This document shows positions 18,932 to 27,777 of a DNA stretch of 64,000 nucleotides, one piece after another. Numbering within the stretch: position 1 is the first letter of the stretch; every line of letters starts with the position of its first letter. Position numbers and translations under genes: made by a program. Origin of the DNA: Clostridium sp. 27_14 (GTDB taxonomy: Bacteria > Bacillota > Clostridia > TANB77 > CAG-508); the NCBI GenBank assembly GCA_001916035.1, contig MNRQ01000020.1, forward strand, positions 62,001-126,000. Reading direction: 5' to 3'. The notes beneath the pieces were generated by a model, which had not been told where the DNA came from, ran no database searches, and saw only the letters and a program-made list of their open reading frames with translations.

Positions 18932-20329
18932 ATGCCAAACAAAAATGGTTATTTTGATACAGACAATCGACAATTAACAGATGTTTTTAGAGAATTACAA
19001 CAAACACGTTTACAATACGAAAACCAAAATGCAAAAAAAGCATCTAAAATTACATCTTCAAATAGCAGTACATATAATAAAAAAAATGTAAAAAAGGCTA
19101 GTAATTCTAATAGCCCTCATAGCAAAACTTTAAGAATTACACTCATATTTATCCTTCTATTAATCGCTGTAGTAATGGCTTTACTAGGTTCAAACTCTAT
19201 ATCAGCAAAAGATCCATCAATAGAATTATACTCACCTTTATCTGAAATAGGCAAATCAAGTGTTTCAATAGAAATAAATAGACATAGACTAAATGCTCAT
19301 AATATTATAATTTCAAACGCAGCATTAGAAACAGTAAAGCAACAAGTTGTAGAAGAAAAAGACATTCCATTTGAGACATTATATACAGAAAGAAATTTAC
19401 TACCAAAAGGTGAAGAAGTAGTCTTACAAACTGGAACAAATGGAAAAAAGAATGTAACTTATGTACGTTCTTATGATAATGGTGAATTAACAGAAGAAAC
19501 TATTTTACAAGAAGAAAAAACTCAAGATTTTATTCCACAAATAGTTGATGTTGGAACTTCTGAATTTTTAGCAAAAATAAAAGCACACTTAAAAGATACT
19601 TTATATTTAACAAAAGATAGTATTTTACGTGAAGAAACATCAGACACATCAAAAGAACTTGCAGAAATAAAAACATATTACGATGTAACACTTTTAGATT
19701 TGCCAAGTGAAGATTGGTGTAAAGTTTCTTATGATGGAATTGAAGGATACTTATCAACAAAAAATCTAACATCTGCAGCAGCAACACCTAGTATGCCAGA
19801 AAAAAATCGTATTACAAAAATTATTGTAAAATTAGATAAAGATATGCCTCTAAATCAATCATCTGGACTAACATTAGCAGATTATAAAAAAATATTTACA
19901 GGCCTTCCAAATGACAAAAATAAAATATTTGAAAACAACTATGAAACTTTTTATAATATAGACAAAAAATACAAGATAAATGGCATTTTCTTAGCAGCTC
20001 TAGGAATACACGAAAGTGCTTGGGGAACATCCCAAATTGCTAATGACAAAAAAAATCTATTTGGATACGGTTCTTATGATGCCACACCTTATGAATCATC
20101 TTATGAATTTACCAATTATAAAGATGGAATCGAATTAGTTGCTAAAGTAATGGTTAAATACTACATTAATCCTGTTGGTACAAAAATTTATGACAATGAA
20201 AAAGCCTTAGCTACATATTATAACGGTCCAACTATTGCAAATGTCAATATACGTTATGCAAGTGATGAAAATTGGCATGAAAAAGTATATAATTACATGG
20301 AAATGTTATATAAACGCTTAGAAAAATAA
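18932..20329 (+). CDS. Membrane-anchored glucosaminidase with G5 and SH3 domains
   Basis: 465 residues. A polar cytoplasmic N-terminus is followed by one membrane helix (about 68-88). Outside the membrane come a G5-type domain (about 125-205, ending in NGELTEETILQEEKT), a bacterial SH3-like domain (about 212-280, with SEDWCKVSYDGIEGYLSTKNL) and a C-terminal glucosaminidase domain (about 330-465). The last carries AALGIHESAWGTSQIA with the catalytic Glu, and KKNLFGYG. It cleaves the glycan strands of peptidoglycan, probably in remodelling or daughter-cell separation. GAAGGGAATG precedes the ATG. The next gene follows after 27 nt and may be co-transcribed. Confidence 0.9.
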   Translation: MPNKNGYFDTDNRQLTDVFRELQQTRLQYENQNAKKASKITSSNSSTYNKKNVKKASNSNSPHSKTLRITLIFILLLIAVVMALLGSNSISAKDPSIELYSPLSEIGKSSVSIEINRHRLNAHNIIISNAALETVKQQVVEEKDIPFETLYTERNLLPKGEEVVLQTGTNGKKNVTYVRSYDNGELTEETILQEEKTQDFIPQIVDVGTSEFLAKIKAHLKDTLYLTKDSILREETSDTSKELAEIKTYYDVTLLDLPSEDWCKVSYDGIEGYLSTKNLTSAAATPSMPEKNRITKIIVKLDKDMPLNQSSGLTLADYKKIFTGLPNDKNKIFENNYETFYNIDKKYKINGIFLAALGIHESAWGTSQIANDKKNLFGYGSYDATPYESSYEFTNYKDGIELVAKVMVKYYINPVGTKIYDNEKALATYYNGPTIANVNIRYASDENWHEKVYNYMEMLYKRLEK

Positions 20330-20356
20330 AAATTTAAAGCTCGGAGGAAAACACAA

Positions 20357-21196
20357 ATGAATTTTAAATTTAAAGTAAAGCATCCTAAACTTATGTTATT
20401 ACTATTAATAATTATTTTATTGCTTTGTATACTAGCATATTCTTATATATTTTATGCAAGCTATTGCAGAAACGAATTTGTAAACCAATCCTTAAAAATT
20501 TCTGAACAAAACCAACTTTCTGTATTCAAAGTAAACAAAATATTAATTTATAGTAGTGCAAATGCAATAAATAATCGTTCTGATAATTCTTTAGAAGATT
20601 TAAACATTTGTCAATATACAGACATAGCTATTTATATTGACAATACTTCTTCTATTTCTGATTTAACAACTCAAAATACAGTCAAAGAATTATGGATAGA
20701 TAACATTAAAATCACTCCTAACAGTGATTTAGGTTCACAAGTTTTAAATTACAAAAATTTAAACAATTTTGGAAAATTTGACAATATAACTTCTGCTAAT
20801 AACTCTCGTATTGATTTCAATATTGTCAATACTAATGAGCAAAATGAAACATCTGACTACTCAACTCCTACTTTTTATACAGATTGCTCTAACCCTATCT
20901 CTTTAGGATATATAAATTCTGGAATTGTTAAAAATTATTCAATACATGATAATATAAATTCTGTTGTTTTAAACGGTAAACTTCTTCAACAAGCAAATGT
21001 TAATTTATCACAAATTGGATATAACCTAACTTTCGATATTCATATTAAAAATTATGACGACGATTCATTTGTTTATCATTCTAACATAGATGTTGACTTA
21101 AATACTCAAAACAAAGATATCTACAATGGATATTTATACCAAACTAGAAATAATACTTCTGGTAATGAATATGTATTTTTTAAAGAACTACAATAA
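20357..21196 (+). CDS. Membrane-anchored extracellular protein of unknown function
   Basis: 279 residues. Residues 12-33 form a strongly hydrophobic helix (LMLLLLIIILLLCILAYSYI). The rest is Asn/Ser/Asp-rich and predicted beta-rich and extracellular, with few charged clusters. I do not recognise the family. It follows the glucosaminidase by 27 nt with CGGAGG before its ATG and ends at a strong terminator, so the pair probably forms a cell-surface operon. Confidence 0.75.
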   Translation: MNFKFKVKHPKLMLLLLIIILLLCILAYSYIFYASYCRNEFVNQSLKISEQNQLSVFKVNKILIYSSANAINNRSDNSLEDLNICQYTDIAIYIDNTSSISDLTTQNTVKELWIDNIKITPNSDLGSQVLNYKNLNNFGKFDNITSANNSRIDFNIVNTNEQNETSDYSTPTFYTDCSNPISLGYINSGIVKNYSIHDNINSVVLNGKLLQQANVNLSQIGYNLTFDIHIKNYDDDSFVYHSNIDVDLNTQNKDIYNGYLYQTRNNTSGNEYVFFKELQ

Positions 21197-21210
21197 AACA
21201 ACAAAGTAAA

Positions 21211-21248
21211 CTAGAAAATGAGTCATTAAAAAATGACTCATTTTCTAG
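21211..21248. terminator. Bidirectional terminator
   Basis: A 17-bp perfect stem (21211-21227 with 21232-21248) followed by TTTTATT on the + strand. It separates the convergent genes ending at 21196 and 21262. Confidence 0.9.
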
Positions 21249-21261
21249 TTTTATTCATGAA

Positions 21262-21648
21262 CTATCTTTTAAGGTATTCATGTCTAACTGCTTTCAAGAA
21301 TTCCCAATGTTCTTGCAGAGCATCATTCTCAATTTTCTCACCATTTGATAATGGTACAAAAAATCTATTCTCCGCAGTAGAATTCAATTTTTGAAATTTT
21401 TCCATATCATCAGTATACTTTACTACATCTTTTACATTAGACATGTCTGGGATAACATATACAGTATCTCCTTCTACATAAGCCAGCACCCCATTATTCA
21501 CTGCATAACAGTGCTGCCATTTTTTAAGAAATTCTTGATCTGGTGACCATCCCTGACCTTCTTCTCCCTTAATTTTAACTGGATAATTTTTTCTGAAAGC
21601 AATAGCCTCTCTTTTTAATTCCTCAATACCTTCAAAATCAAAATTCAT
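21262..21648 (-). CDS. Orphan soluble protein of unknown function
   Basis: 128 residues with no membrane segment. The composition is balanced, with aromatic residues near the end (HWEFLKAVRHEYLKR) and a Trp/Gln/Gly-rich patch around residues 33-50. I do not recognise it. Codons are richer in G+C than in surrounding genes. It is a self-contained unit with its own promoter and terminator, like the flotillin, the 33786 gene and the island orphans. GAAAGGAATTT precedes the ATG. Confidence 0.7.
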   Translation of the reverse strand: MNFDFEGIEELKREAIAFRKNYPVKIKGEEGQGWSPDQEFLKKWQHCYAVNNGVLAYVEGDTVYVIPDMSNVKDVVKYTDDMEKFQKLNSTAENRFFVPLSNGEKIENDALQEHWEFLKAVRHEYLKR

Positions 21649-21720
21649 AAATTCCTTTCTCCTACTTTTATTGAGGTAGGACTCAAACTAAATTAGTACA
21701 TTAACAGTTATCAATTATAA

Positions 21721-21749
21721 TTATATCATATTTACATAAATAAAGCAAA
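21721..21749 (-). promoter_or_regulatory. Promoter of the 21262-21648 gene
   Basis: Minus strand: TTGCTT (21749-21744), 17 nt including TTTATGTAAATATGA, then TATAAT (21726-21721). The spacer again carries the TTATGTA block. Confidence 0.8.
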
Positions 21750-21780
21750 CTTCTTACAAATCTAATAGTGTAAAAATTCA

Positions 21781-21911
21781 TTGACAAATAATTTACTTAG
21801 GGTGTATAATATAGACAGAAAATGAGAAAACCTAGATAATATGGTTACCACTGTATATAGTAATAACAACACATTCCCTTCGGTCAAAAAGTAGAATGTG
21901 TTGTTATTTTT
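21781..21911 (+). ncRNA. Putative antitoxin RNA of a type I toxin-antitoxin pair (with promoter)
   Basis: TTGACA (21781-21786), 18 nt and TATAAT (21805-21810) give a predicted start near 21817. The RNA runs about 95 nt without a reading frame to a 15-bp perfect hairpin (21862-21876 with 21894-21908) followed by T-residues. The hairpin is shared with the 3' end of the convergent small membrane peptide gene, so the two RNAs would overlap tail to tail. This is the layout of TxpA/RatA and Fst-type modules. Confidence 0.6.
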
Positions 21912-22023
21912 ATTCCTTATTTATAATTGAATTTACATATTGACTATGTATTGTCACTAATAAGGTTACGTTTATAGTTATTGAAACCATTAATGCTATT
22001 ACTAAAAATAATAAAAAACTCAT
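21910..22023 (-). CDS. 37-residue membrane peptide, putative type I toxin
   Basis: A short reading frame encoding one hydrophobic helix (MSFLLFLVIALMVSITINV, then a TLLV stretch) and a short polar tail ending INKE. GAGGTGG lies 6 nt before the ATG. A minus-strand promoter is present, and a small hairpin (GATAGT, TTT, ACTATC) sits just upstream of the ribosome site, as in type I toxin mRNAs that need unfolding. The 3' end overlaps the convergent RNA. A holin-like membrane toxin is the likely role. No homologue is claimed; the call rests on architecture. Confidence 0.6.
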   Translation of the reverse strand: MSFLLFLVIALMVSITINVTLLVTIHSQYVNSIINKE

Positions 22024-22106
22024 AAACACCACCTCACTTTCTGATAGTAAAACTATCCAAATTGAAGTGGCAACACAAATCTACTATCTCATTTCCTATG
22101 TTTGAT

Positions 22107-22135
22107 ATCATATAACATTTATTGGTAAAATTCAA
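22107..22135 (-). promoter_or_regulatory. Promoter of the small membrane peptide gene, inside an inverted repeat
   Basis: Minus strand: TTGAAT (22135-22130), 17 nt, TATGAT (22112-22107). The -35 lies in an inverted repeat ATTGGTAAAATT ... AATTTTACCAAT, a possible operator. Confidence 0.6.
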
Positions 22136-22257
22136 GCGAACATCGTAAAATTTTACCAATAATTTTACTATATTTCTATTTTTAGGATAAAAGCATTAAA
22201 AAAACATTTATAAGTTACCATATAAAAATATTTTTAAAGAACAAAAATTAGATAAAA

Positions 22258-22341
22258 TTTGAACTGTTAGGAAACTCCCAACAGTTCAAATTAAGTGTAA
22301 AAAAATCGATAAGACATTAATATACCAACGTTTTATCGATT
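22258..22341 (-). terminator. Tandem terminators of the tRNA-Gly/tRNA-Cys unit
   Basis: The first hairpin (AATCGATAA at 22304-22312 with TTATCGATT at 22333-22341) is followed on the minus strand by a T-run. A second, longer hairpin (22258-22290, arms TTTGAACTGTT/AACAGTTCAAA) follows. Both are downstream of the tRNA pair. Confidence 0.8.
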
Positions 22342-22347
22342 ATTTAT

Positions 22348-22421
22348 TGGAGGCGACACCCGGAATCGAACCGGGGATCAGAGTTTTGCAGACTCGTGCC
22401 TTACCGCTTGGCTATATCGCC
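22348..22421 (-). tRNA. tRNA-Cys (GCA)
   Basis: 74 nt with encoded CCA. The cloverleaf closes (acceptor GGCGATA), with anticodon GCA in CTGCAAA and T-loop TTCGATT. Confidence 0.96.
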
Positions 22422-22458
22422 ATAATATAATAAATTATTAAAACAGTATATATTTACA

Positions 22459-22534
22459 TGGAGCGGGAAACGGGGCTCAAACCCGCGACCTCTGCCTTGG
22501 CAAGGCAGCGCTCTATCAACTGAGCTATTCCCGC
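22459..22534 (-). tRNA. tRNA-Gly (GCC)
   Basis: 76 nt with encoded CCA, acceptor GCGGGAA and anticodon GCC in TTGCCAA. It is transcribed with tRNA-Cys. Confidence 0.96.
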
Positions 22535-22562
22535 ATATATACCTTTTCCTAATACGAATATA

Positions 22563-22591
22563 ATAATAACAAATTTTTCACATATTGTCAA
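22563..22591 (-). promoter_or_regulatory. Promoter of the tRNA-Gly/tRNA-Cys unit
   Basis: Minus strand: TTGACA (22591-22586), 17 nt, TATTAT (22568-22563), 29 nt before the first tRNA. Confidence 0.85.
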
Positions 22592-22773
22592 GGTATATAT
22601 AAATGTTTTTTCTTATATTACATGTAATTAAATGCTATAAAACAAATTAATATAAATAATATTATTGTAGTGTAATAATATATTGAATTTATTTCTTTAT
22701 CTATATTTAACTATATTCAAAATAAATATTTTTATGACTTCTATTTTTGTTTTTTATTATTAAAAATCTAAAA

Positions 22774-24876
22774 TTACTCAGAAGCCTTAGAATTTTTAGC
22801 TTTCTTTGTTGTTTTAGTCTTTTTAGTTGTTTTCTTAGTAGTTTTTTTTGCTTTTTTAGTTGCATTTTTTACATCTGCTGCATCTTTTGGATTCCACTTT
22901 TCACCAACCTTAGGTTTATTCCATGAAATATAATCACATGATTTAGGATTATTTTCACATATATAATAATTTTTTCTTCTTCTTGTTTTTCTTACTTGTA
23001 CTTTTGCTCCACATTTTGGACAAGGTACATCTATTGTTTCTACTATTGGTTGTATATTTCTACATTCTGGAAATCCTGGACAAGCTAAAAATTTTCCATA
23101 TTTTCCATATTTATAAACCATCATTCTTCCACATTTTTCACATTTAACATCAGATACTTCATCAACCAATTTTACATGTTCTAGCTCTTTTTCTACCTTT
23201 TCTACTTCTTCTTCAAATGGTCCATAAAACTCTCGTATCATTTTTTTCCATTCTTCTTTTCCTTCTGCTATCTCATCAAATTCATTTTCAATTCTAGCAG
23301 TAAATTCTACATTTATAACATCTGAAAAGTTTTCAATTAAAAGTTTATTTACTATTTTTCCCAATTCTGTTGGTTGCAATTGTTTCTGTATTTTTTCAAT
23401 ATATCTTCTTTCTAATATTGTTGTAATTGTAGGAGAATATGTACTAGGTCTTCCTATTCCCTTTTCCTCTAAAACTTTAACTAAACTTGCTTCTGTATAT
23501 CTTGGTGGTGGTTCTGTAAAACTTTGTTTTGGATTTATTTTTTCTAATTTTACTTTCTGTTTTTCTACTAATTCTGGTAGCATTCCTTCTTCTTGTTCCT
23601 CTTTACCATCTGTTCCTTCTACATATAATGTCATAAATCCTTTAAATCGTAAGTTTTGTCCATTTGCCTTAAAATCATATTCATTTGCCTTTATATTAAC
23701 TGCCATTGTATCATAAATAGCTGGCTTCATTTGGCTTGCCATAAAACGATTATATATTAATCTATATAATTTATATTGATCTGGTGTTAAATCTCCTTTT
23801 ATACTATCAGGTTCAATATTTATATATGTTGGTCTTATACCTTCATGAGCATCTTGAGCATCTTTTCCTGTTTTATAATAGCGATTTTCATAGTATTGTT
23901 CTCCATATCTGCCTATTATTTGCTCTTTTGCCGCTGCTCTTGCTTCCTCTGAAATTCTTGTAGAATCAGTTCTCATATATGTTATTAAACCAATTGAACC
24001 TTTTCCAGAAATTTTTACTCCTTCATATAATCCTTGTGCTACAGACATTGTTTTCTTTAATGTAAATCCTAATTTTCTTGAAGCTTCTTGTTGCATCGTA
24101 CTTGTAGTAAATGGTGGTGCTGGTGTTCTTTTTCTTTCACCTTTTTTCACTTCTGTTACTACATATTTAGCATTTTTAACATTTTTTAATATTTCTTGTG
24201 TTTCATCATTTGAATGTATTTCTTGCTTTTTACCATTTTTTCCGAAATATCTTGCTTGAAATATTTTATTTGTTTTTTCATCTTTTAAATCAACATATAT
24301 ATTCCAATACTCTTCTGGTATAAAATTCTCTATTTCTTCTTCTCTATCAACAATTAATTTTACTGCTACTGATTGCACTCTACCTGCTGAAAGTCCTCTT
24401 TTTACTTTTTTCCATAAAACTGGACTTATTTTATATCCAACAATTCTATCTAATACTCTCCTTGCTTGTTGTGCATCAACTAAATTTATATCTATGTTTC
24501 TTGGCTCTTTAATAGCTTTCTGGACTGCAGTTTTAGTAATTTCATTAAAAGTAACTCTTGTTATATTATCTGCATCCTCATTTAATATTGTTGCTAAATG
24601 CCAAGCTATTGCTTCTCCTTCACGGTCAGGGTCAGTAGCCAAATATACTGTTTTTGCTTGTTTAGCATCTTTTCTTAAAGATTTTATTAAATCTCCCTTC
24701 CCTCTAATATTTATATATTGTGGTTCAAAGTCATGTTCTATATCTATACCCATTTTGGATTTTGGTAAATCTCTAATATGTCCCATTGAAGCCACTACTT
24801 TAGTGCTCCCACCTAAGAATTTTTTTATTGTATTTGCTTTTGCTGGAGATTCAACTATAATTAATTTATCTGCCAT
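22774..24876 (-). CDS. topA: DNA topoisomerase I
   Basis: 700 residues of type IA topoisomerase, which relaxes negative supercoils. The N-terminal TOPRIM domain begins KLIIVESPAKANTIKKFLG and has the DPDREGEAIAWH motif. The active-site Tyr is in YMRTDSTR (about 300), and GRPSTYSPTI lies near 475. Two C-terminal zinc ribbons (CEKCGRMMVYK...C, CPKCGAKVQVRK...C; about 580-645) are followed by a very Lys-rich tail (about 665-700). Intact and typical in length. The window does not show dprA, its usual left neighbour. Confidence 0.97.
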   Translation of the reverse strand: MADKLIIVESPAKANTIKKFLGGSTKVVASMGHIRDLPKSKMGIDIEHDFEPQYINIRGKGDLIKSLRKDAKQAKTVYLATDPDREGEAIAWHLATILNEDADNITRVTFNEITKTAVQKAIKEPRNIDINLVDAQQARRVLDRIVGYKISPVLWKKVKRGLSAGRVQSVAVKLIVDREEEIENFIPEEYWNIYVDLKDEKTNKIFQARYFGKNGKKQEIHSNDETQEILKNVKNAKYVVTEVKKGERKRTPAPPFTTSTMQQEASRKLGFTLKKTMSVAQGLYEGVKISGKGSIGLITYMRTDSTRISEEARAAAKEQIIGRYGEQYYENRYYKTGKDAQDAHEGIRPTYINIEPDSIKGDLTPDQYKLYRLIYNRFMASQMKPAIYDTMAVNIKANEYDFKANGQNLRFKGFMTLYVEGTDGKEEQEEGMLPELVEKQKVKLEKINPKQSFTEPPPRYTEASLVKVLEEKGIGRPSTYSPTITTILERRYIEKIQKQLQPTELGKIVNKLLIENFSDVINVEFTARIENEFDEIAEGKEEWKKMIREFYGPFEEEVEKVEKELEHVKLVDEVSDVKCEKCGRMMVYKYGKYGKFLACPGFPECRNIQPIVETIDVPCPKCGAKVQVRKTRRRKNYYICENNPKSCDYISWNKPKVGEKWNPKDAADVKNATKKAKKTTKKTTKKTKTTKKAKNSKASE

Positions 24877-25034
24877 TTTTATTCATTCCTTCCTAGATAG
24901 CAAAATTCACTACCTAATTTTCTCTTACAGTATTTTAGACTATATTTAGGGATTTTGCAAGTTTTTTTGATATTTAAGTTAAAATTAGTTACAGTTTTCT
25001 GTTTTTAACATTTTACTGTAACTTATTTCTTATA

Positions 25035-25358
25035 TTATCTAAGATATTCTGGTTGTAAATCTTTTATTATTTCCTCAAGTGCAATCGGAGTTACTTCCAT
25101 TTCTTTAAGTATTGATAGCAAATTTTCAATTTTTCTTTCATCTGCACTTATGTCTTTTACTTCTCTTGATACAATTTTTATGTTGTCTGGTATATACTCC
25201 GTTTTTACTACACTTATACCAAATCTTGCATAATTATCACTTGGTCTATTTTCTTTTGTCTCGATACTCTTATAGTATTCTAATTTGATTGGATAAAATA
25301 TCCCTTCTTTCTCTAGTTTCGATTTAGCAATAAATTTGCCTCCATAAAATGTTTTCAT
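25035..25358 (-). CDS. Small soluble protein of unknown function
   Basis: 107 residues. It starts with a beta-like MKTFYGGKFI, has a middle YARFGISVVKTEYIPD strand, and ends with a helical ISADERKIENLLSILKEMEVTPIALEEIIKDLQPEYLR. The whole resembles short clostridial proteins of uncertain function often found near regulatory genes, but I cannot name it firmly. GAGGGGGTATTC precedes the ATG. It lies between topA and dinB, in the same direction. Confidence 0.75.
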   Translation of the reverse strand: MKTFYGGKFIAKSKLEKEGIFYPIKLEYYKSIETKENRPSDNYARFGISVVKTEYIPDNIKIVSREVKDISADERKIENLLSILKEMEVTPIALEEIIKDLQPEYLR

Positions 25359-25578
25359 TCGAATACCCCCTCATTTCCTATAGCTTTTTATATAATCTCA
25401 ATGTTTTTCTAATAATAAACCTATTAACGAAATTTTTCAAGTGTTTTTTGGAATTTTTTTCCTTTTTTCATTGACACTTTTTATGGTAATTCGACATAAT
25501 GTCTATTTTGCCTATAAATTCATCATTCTAAGTATTACTTATACTATATACTTTATACATAGAAATAATTCATACTTT

Positions 25579-26790
25579 TTATTCTTTTCCTTTAAATTTT
25601 AAATCTTTTACATCCAATCTTCCAGCCCTTGTAATAAAATTATATCCATATTTAATTTTTAATTCATCAACTACCTTATCTAATTTTTCTTGCTTTTCAT
25701 TATCCCAAGGTTCAAATAATGTTGTTTGTTGCATTTCATTTTCTTCTAAACCTTCTACCCTTAAACCTATAAGTCTAATAGGTGTATATGGCTTATACAT
25801 ACTAATTAATAAATTTTTTGCTTTTTTATAAATTTCTTTTGTGCTTGCTGTAGGATATTCTAATTTTTCTTGGTGACTTGAATCTATAAAATCTTTTGTT
25901 CTTAATTGTATATTTACAACTTTTGCTTTCATTTTGTATTTTCTCAGTCTATATGTTACATGTTCTGATAATGATAATAATATTTCTTCCAATTTTTCTA
26001 TCTCTGTAACATTTTCAGGTAATGTAATAGAATTACCTATTCCTTTTGGTTTTTCTGGTAAATACCTCACTTCACTCTCATCTATCCCATTTGCATATTC
26101 CCACATTTGCAAACCATGTTTTCCAAATTTTTTAACCATCACTTCTTTATTAGTATTTGCTAAATCTCCTATTGTTCTTATTTGCATGTTTTGTAACTTA
26201 GGTACTGTCCTTCTACCAAGCATAAATAACTCTGATACTGACAATGGCCACATTTTTTGTTTTATTTCATTTATATATAAAGTGTGTATTTTATCTGGTT
26301 TTGCAAAATCTGAAGCCATTTTTGCAAGTAATTTGTTATTTGCCACACCTATATTTACCGTAAAACCTAATTCATTCTTTACTCTTACATGTATTTCTTG
26401 TGCTACTTCCATTAAAGACCTTTTCATTAAATAATTTGTCATATCTAAAAAACATTCATCTATACTAAATCTTTCAATTCTATCAGTATACTCTAACAAT
26501 AAATTATATAACATATTTGAATATTTTTGATATACTCTAAAATCTGATTGATATATTTTTATATTTGGACATTTCATTCTTGCCTGATAAATCGTTTCTG
26601 CTGTTTTTATTCCAAATTCTTTTGCCTTTGGGCTCTTAGCTAACACTATTCCCGAACGCTTACTTTCATCTCCTCCAATAATCGACGGTATCTCCCTTAT
26701 GTCTATTGTGCTACCTTTTTTTAGCATCTCAACAGCAGTCCAACTCAAAAACGCATTATTTACATCCACATGCAAAATTTGCCTTTCCAT
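25579..26790 (-). CDS. dinB: DNA polymerase IV (Y-family)
   Basis: About 403 residues. The Y-family motifs are present: HVDVNNAFLSW at the N-terminus (family Asp), the catalytic FSIDECFLDMT (about 103-113), and the MLGRRT/LANTNKEVMVKKFGKHG helix-hairpin-helix region. The little-finger domain follows to the C-terminus. It performs translesion synthesis. The -35/-10 promoter contains a LexA-type box, so it is probably SOS-induced. The ATG at 26790 is preferred because AGGTGATAAT lies before it; an upstream GTG is within that site. Confidence 0.94.
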   Translation of the reverse strand: MERQILHVDVNNAFLSWTAVEMLKKGSTIDIREIPSIIGGDESKRSGIVLAKSPKAKEFGIKTAETIYQARMKCPNIKIYQSDFRVYQKYSNMLYNLLLEYTDRIERFSIDECFLDMTNYLMKRSLMEVAQEIHVRVKNELGFTVNIGVANNKLLAKMASDFAKPDKIHTLYINEIKQKMWPLSVSELFMLGRRTVPKLQNMQIRTIGDLANTNKEVMVKKFGKHGLQMWEYANGIDESEVRYLPEKPKGIGNSITLPENVTEIEKLEEILLSLSEHVTYRLRKYKMKAKVVNIQLRTKDFIDSSHQEKLEYPTASTKEIYKKAKNLLISMYKPYTPIRLIGLRVEGLEENEMQQTTLFEPWDNEKQEKLDKVVDELKIKYGYNFITRAGRLDVKDLKFKGKE

Positions 26791-26807
26791 TATTATCACC
26801 TGTTGTA

Positions 26808-26836
26808 ATTATAGAACTTTTGTTTGTATTTGTCAA
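26808..26836 (-). promoter_or_regulatory. dinB promoter with LexA (SOS) box
   Basis: Minus strand: TTGACA (26836-26831), 17 nt, TATAAT (26813-26808), both perfect. The spacer contains AAACAAAAGTTC; read on the plus strand, GAACTTTTGTTT at 26814-26825 fits the Firmicutes LexA consensus GAAC-N4-GTTC/T. Repressor bound here would cover the promoter. Confidence 0.75.
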
Positions 26837-26911
26837 TACTTTTTTTATTTTAATTAAAAAAAGTCATTATAAACAATTTGTTAAATATTTCAACTGTTTA
26901 TAACAACCTTT

Positions 26912-27655
26912 TTATTGTATTTTCCTCTTTTGAATTCTATATGTTATTTTAGATAATACATTATTAGGAGTAATTTTAGCAAAAAATCTAGCTAATTTTA
27001 TATCAAATCCAGGTACAATATAAAATTTACCATTCTCTAATTTATGTATTGCATATTCCGCTACTTTCATACTATTAGCTTCCCTTAAATGAAATTTAAC
27101 ATTTGCAACTTTATTAAAATTGGTATCTACAGGACCTGGACAAAGAATTGAAATTTTCACATTTGACTTTTCTTGCTTTAGTTCTTCTCTTATACTTTCA
27201 CTTAATCTTACAACATAAGATTTTGTCGCATAATATGTACTCATAAGTGGACCAGGCATAAAACCAGCAATAGAAGCAACATTCAAAATTTTTCCACGAT
27301 TTTTCTTTTTAAAATCTATCAAATACAATTTTGTCAAAATATGATAAGCAATTACATTTGTTTTTATCATTGCCAGTTCTTTTTCTAAACTAGTTTTTGT
27401 AAAATCACCACAATCACCAAAACCTGCATTATTTACTAGCAAATCTATATTAGATACTTGCTCATACAAATTCCTACAATTTTCTTCAGTTGACAAATCT
27501 ATTGAAATAATTTCTGCATTTTTTAAACTTTTAGCCACTTCTTTTAATTTTTCCTCATCTCGCGCAACTAAAACCAACTCATAACCTTTTTTATCTAAAA
27601 CTTTTGCTATATCTCTTCCTATACCTGATGACGCTCCTGTTATAAGTGCTTTCAT
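26912..27655 (-). CDS. Short-chain dehydrogenase/reductase
   Basis: About 247 residues, classical SDR fold. TGASSGIG (residues 5-12) binds NAD(P), NNAG lies near 80, and the active site has the SIAG serine near 133 and YYATK (Tyr/Lys) near 146-150. CPGPVDTNF follows. The substrate is unknown; the closest type is the DltE/YqjQ-like group. The ATG at 27655 follows AAAGGAGTG; a longer frame begins at 27676 without a ribosome site. Confidence 0.88.
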   Translation of the reverse strand: MKALITGASSGIGRDIAKVLDKKGYELVLVARDEEKLKEVAKSLKNAEIISIDLSTEENCRNLYEQVSNIDLLVNNAGFGDCGDFTKTSLEKELAMIKTNVIAYHILTKLYLIDFKKKNRGKILNVASIAGFMPGPLMSTYYATKSYVVRLSESIREELKQEKSNVKISILCPGPVDTNFNKVANVKFHLREANSMKVAEYAIHKLENGKFYIVPGFDIKLARFFAKITPNNVLSKITYRIQKRKIQ

Positions 27656-27777
27656 AAAAACACTCCTTTCTATCACTAATACATTTCCAAATATATTCTA
27701 AAAATATAATATTTTTTTAACCTTTTAAAAATCATTCGAAAAATATAATTTTTTTTAGTCTTTTTCAAAACCATCAG

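Noticed and set aside
25470..25500. Plus-strand promoter TTGACA-18-CATAAT between the small gene and dinB
   Set aside because: It points into the 3' end of dinB on the opposite strand with no gene to serve; likely chance in AT-rich DNA, though the palindrome GACATAATGTC is noted.
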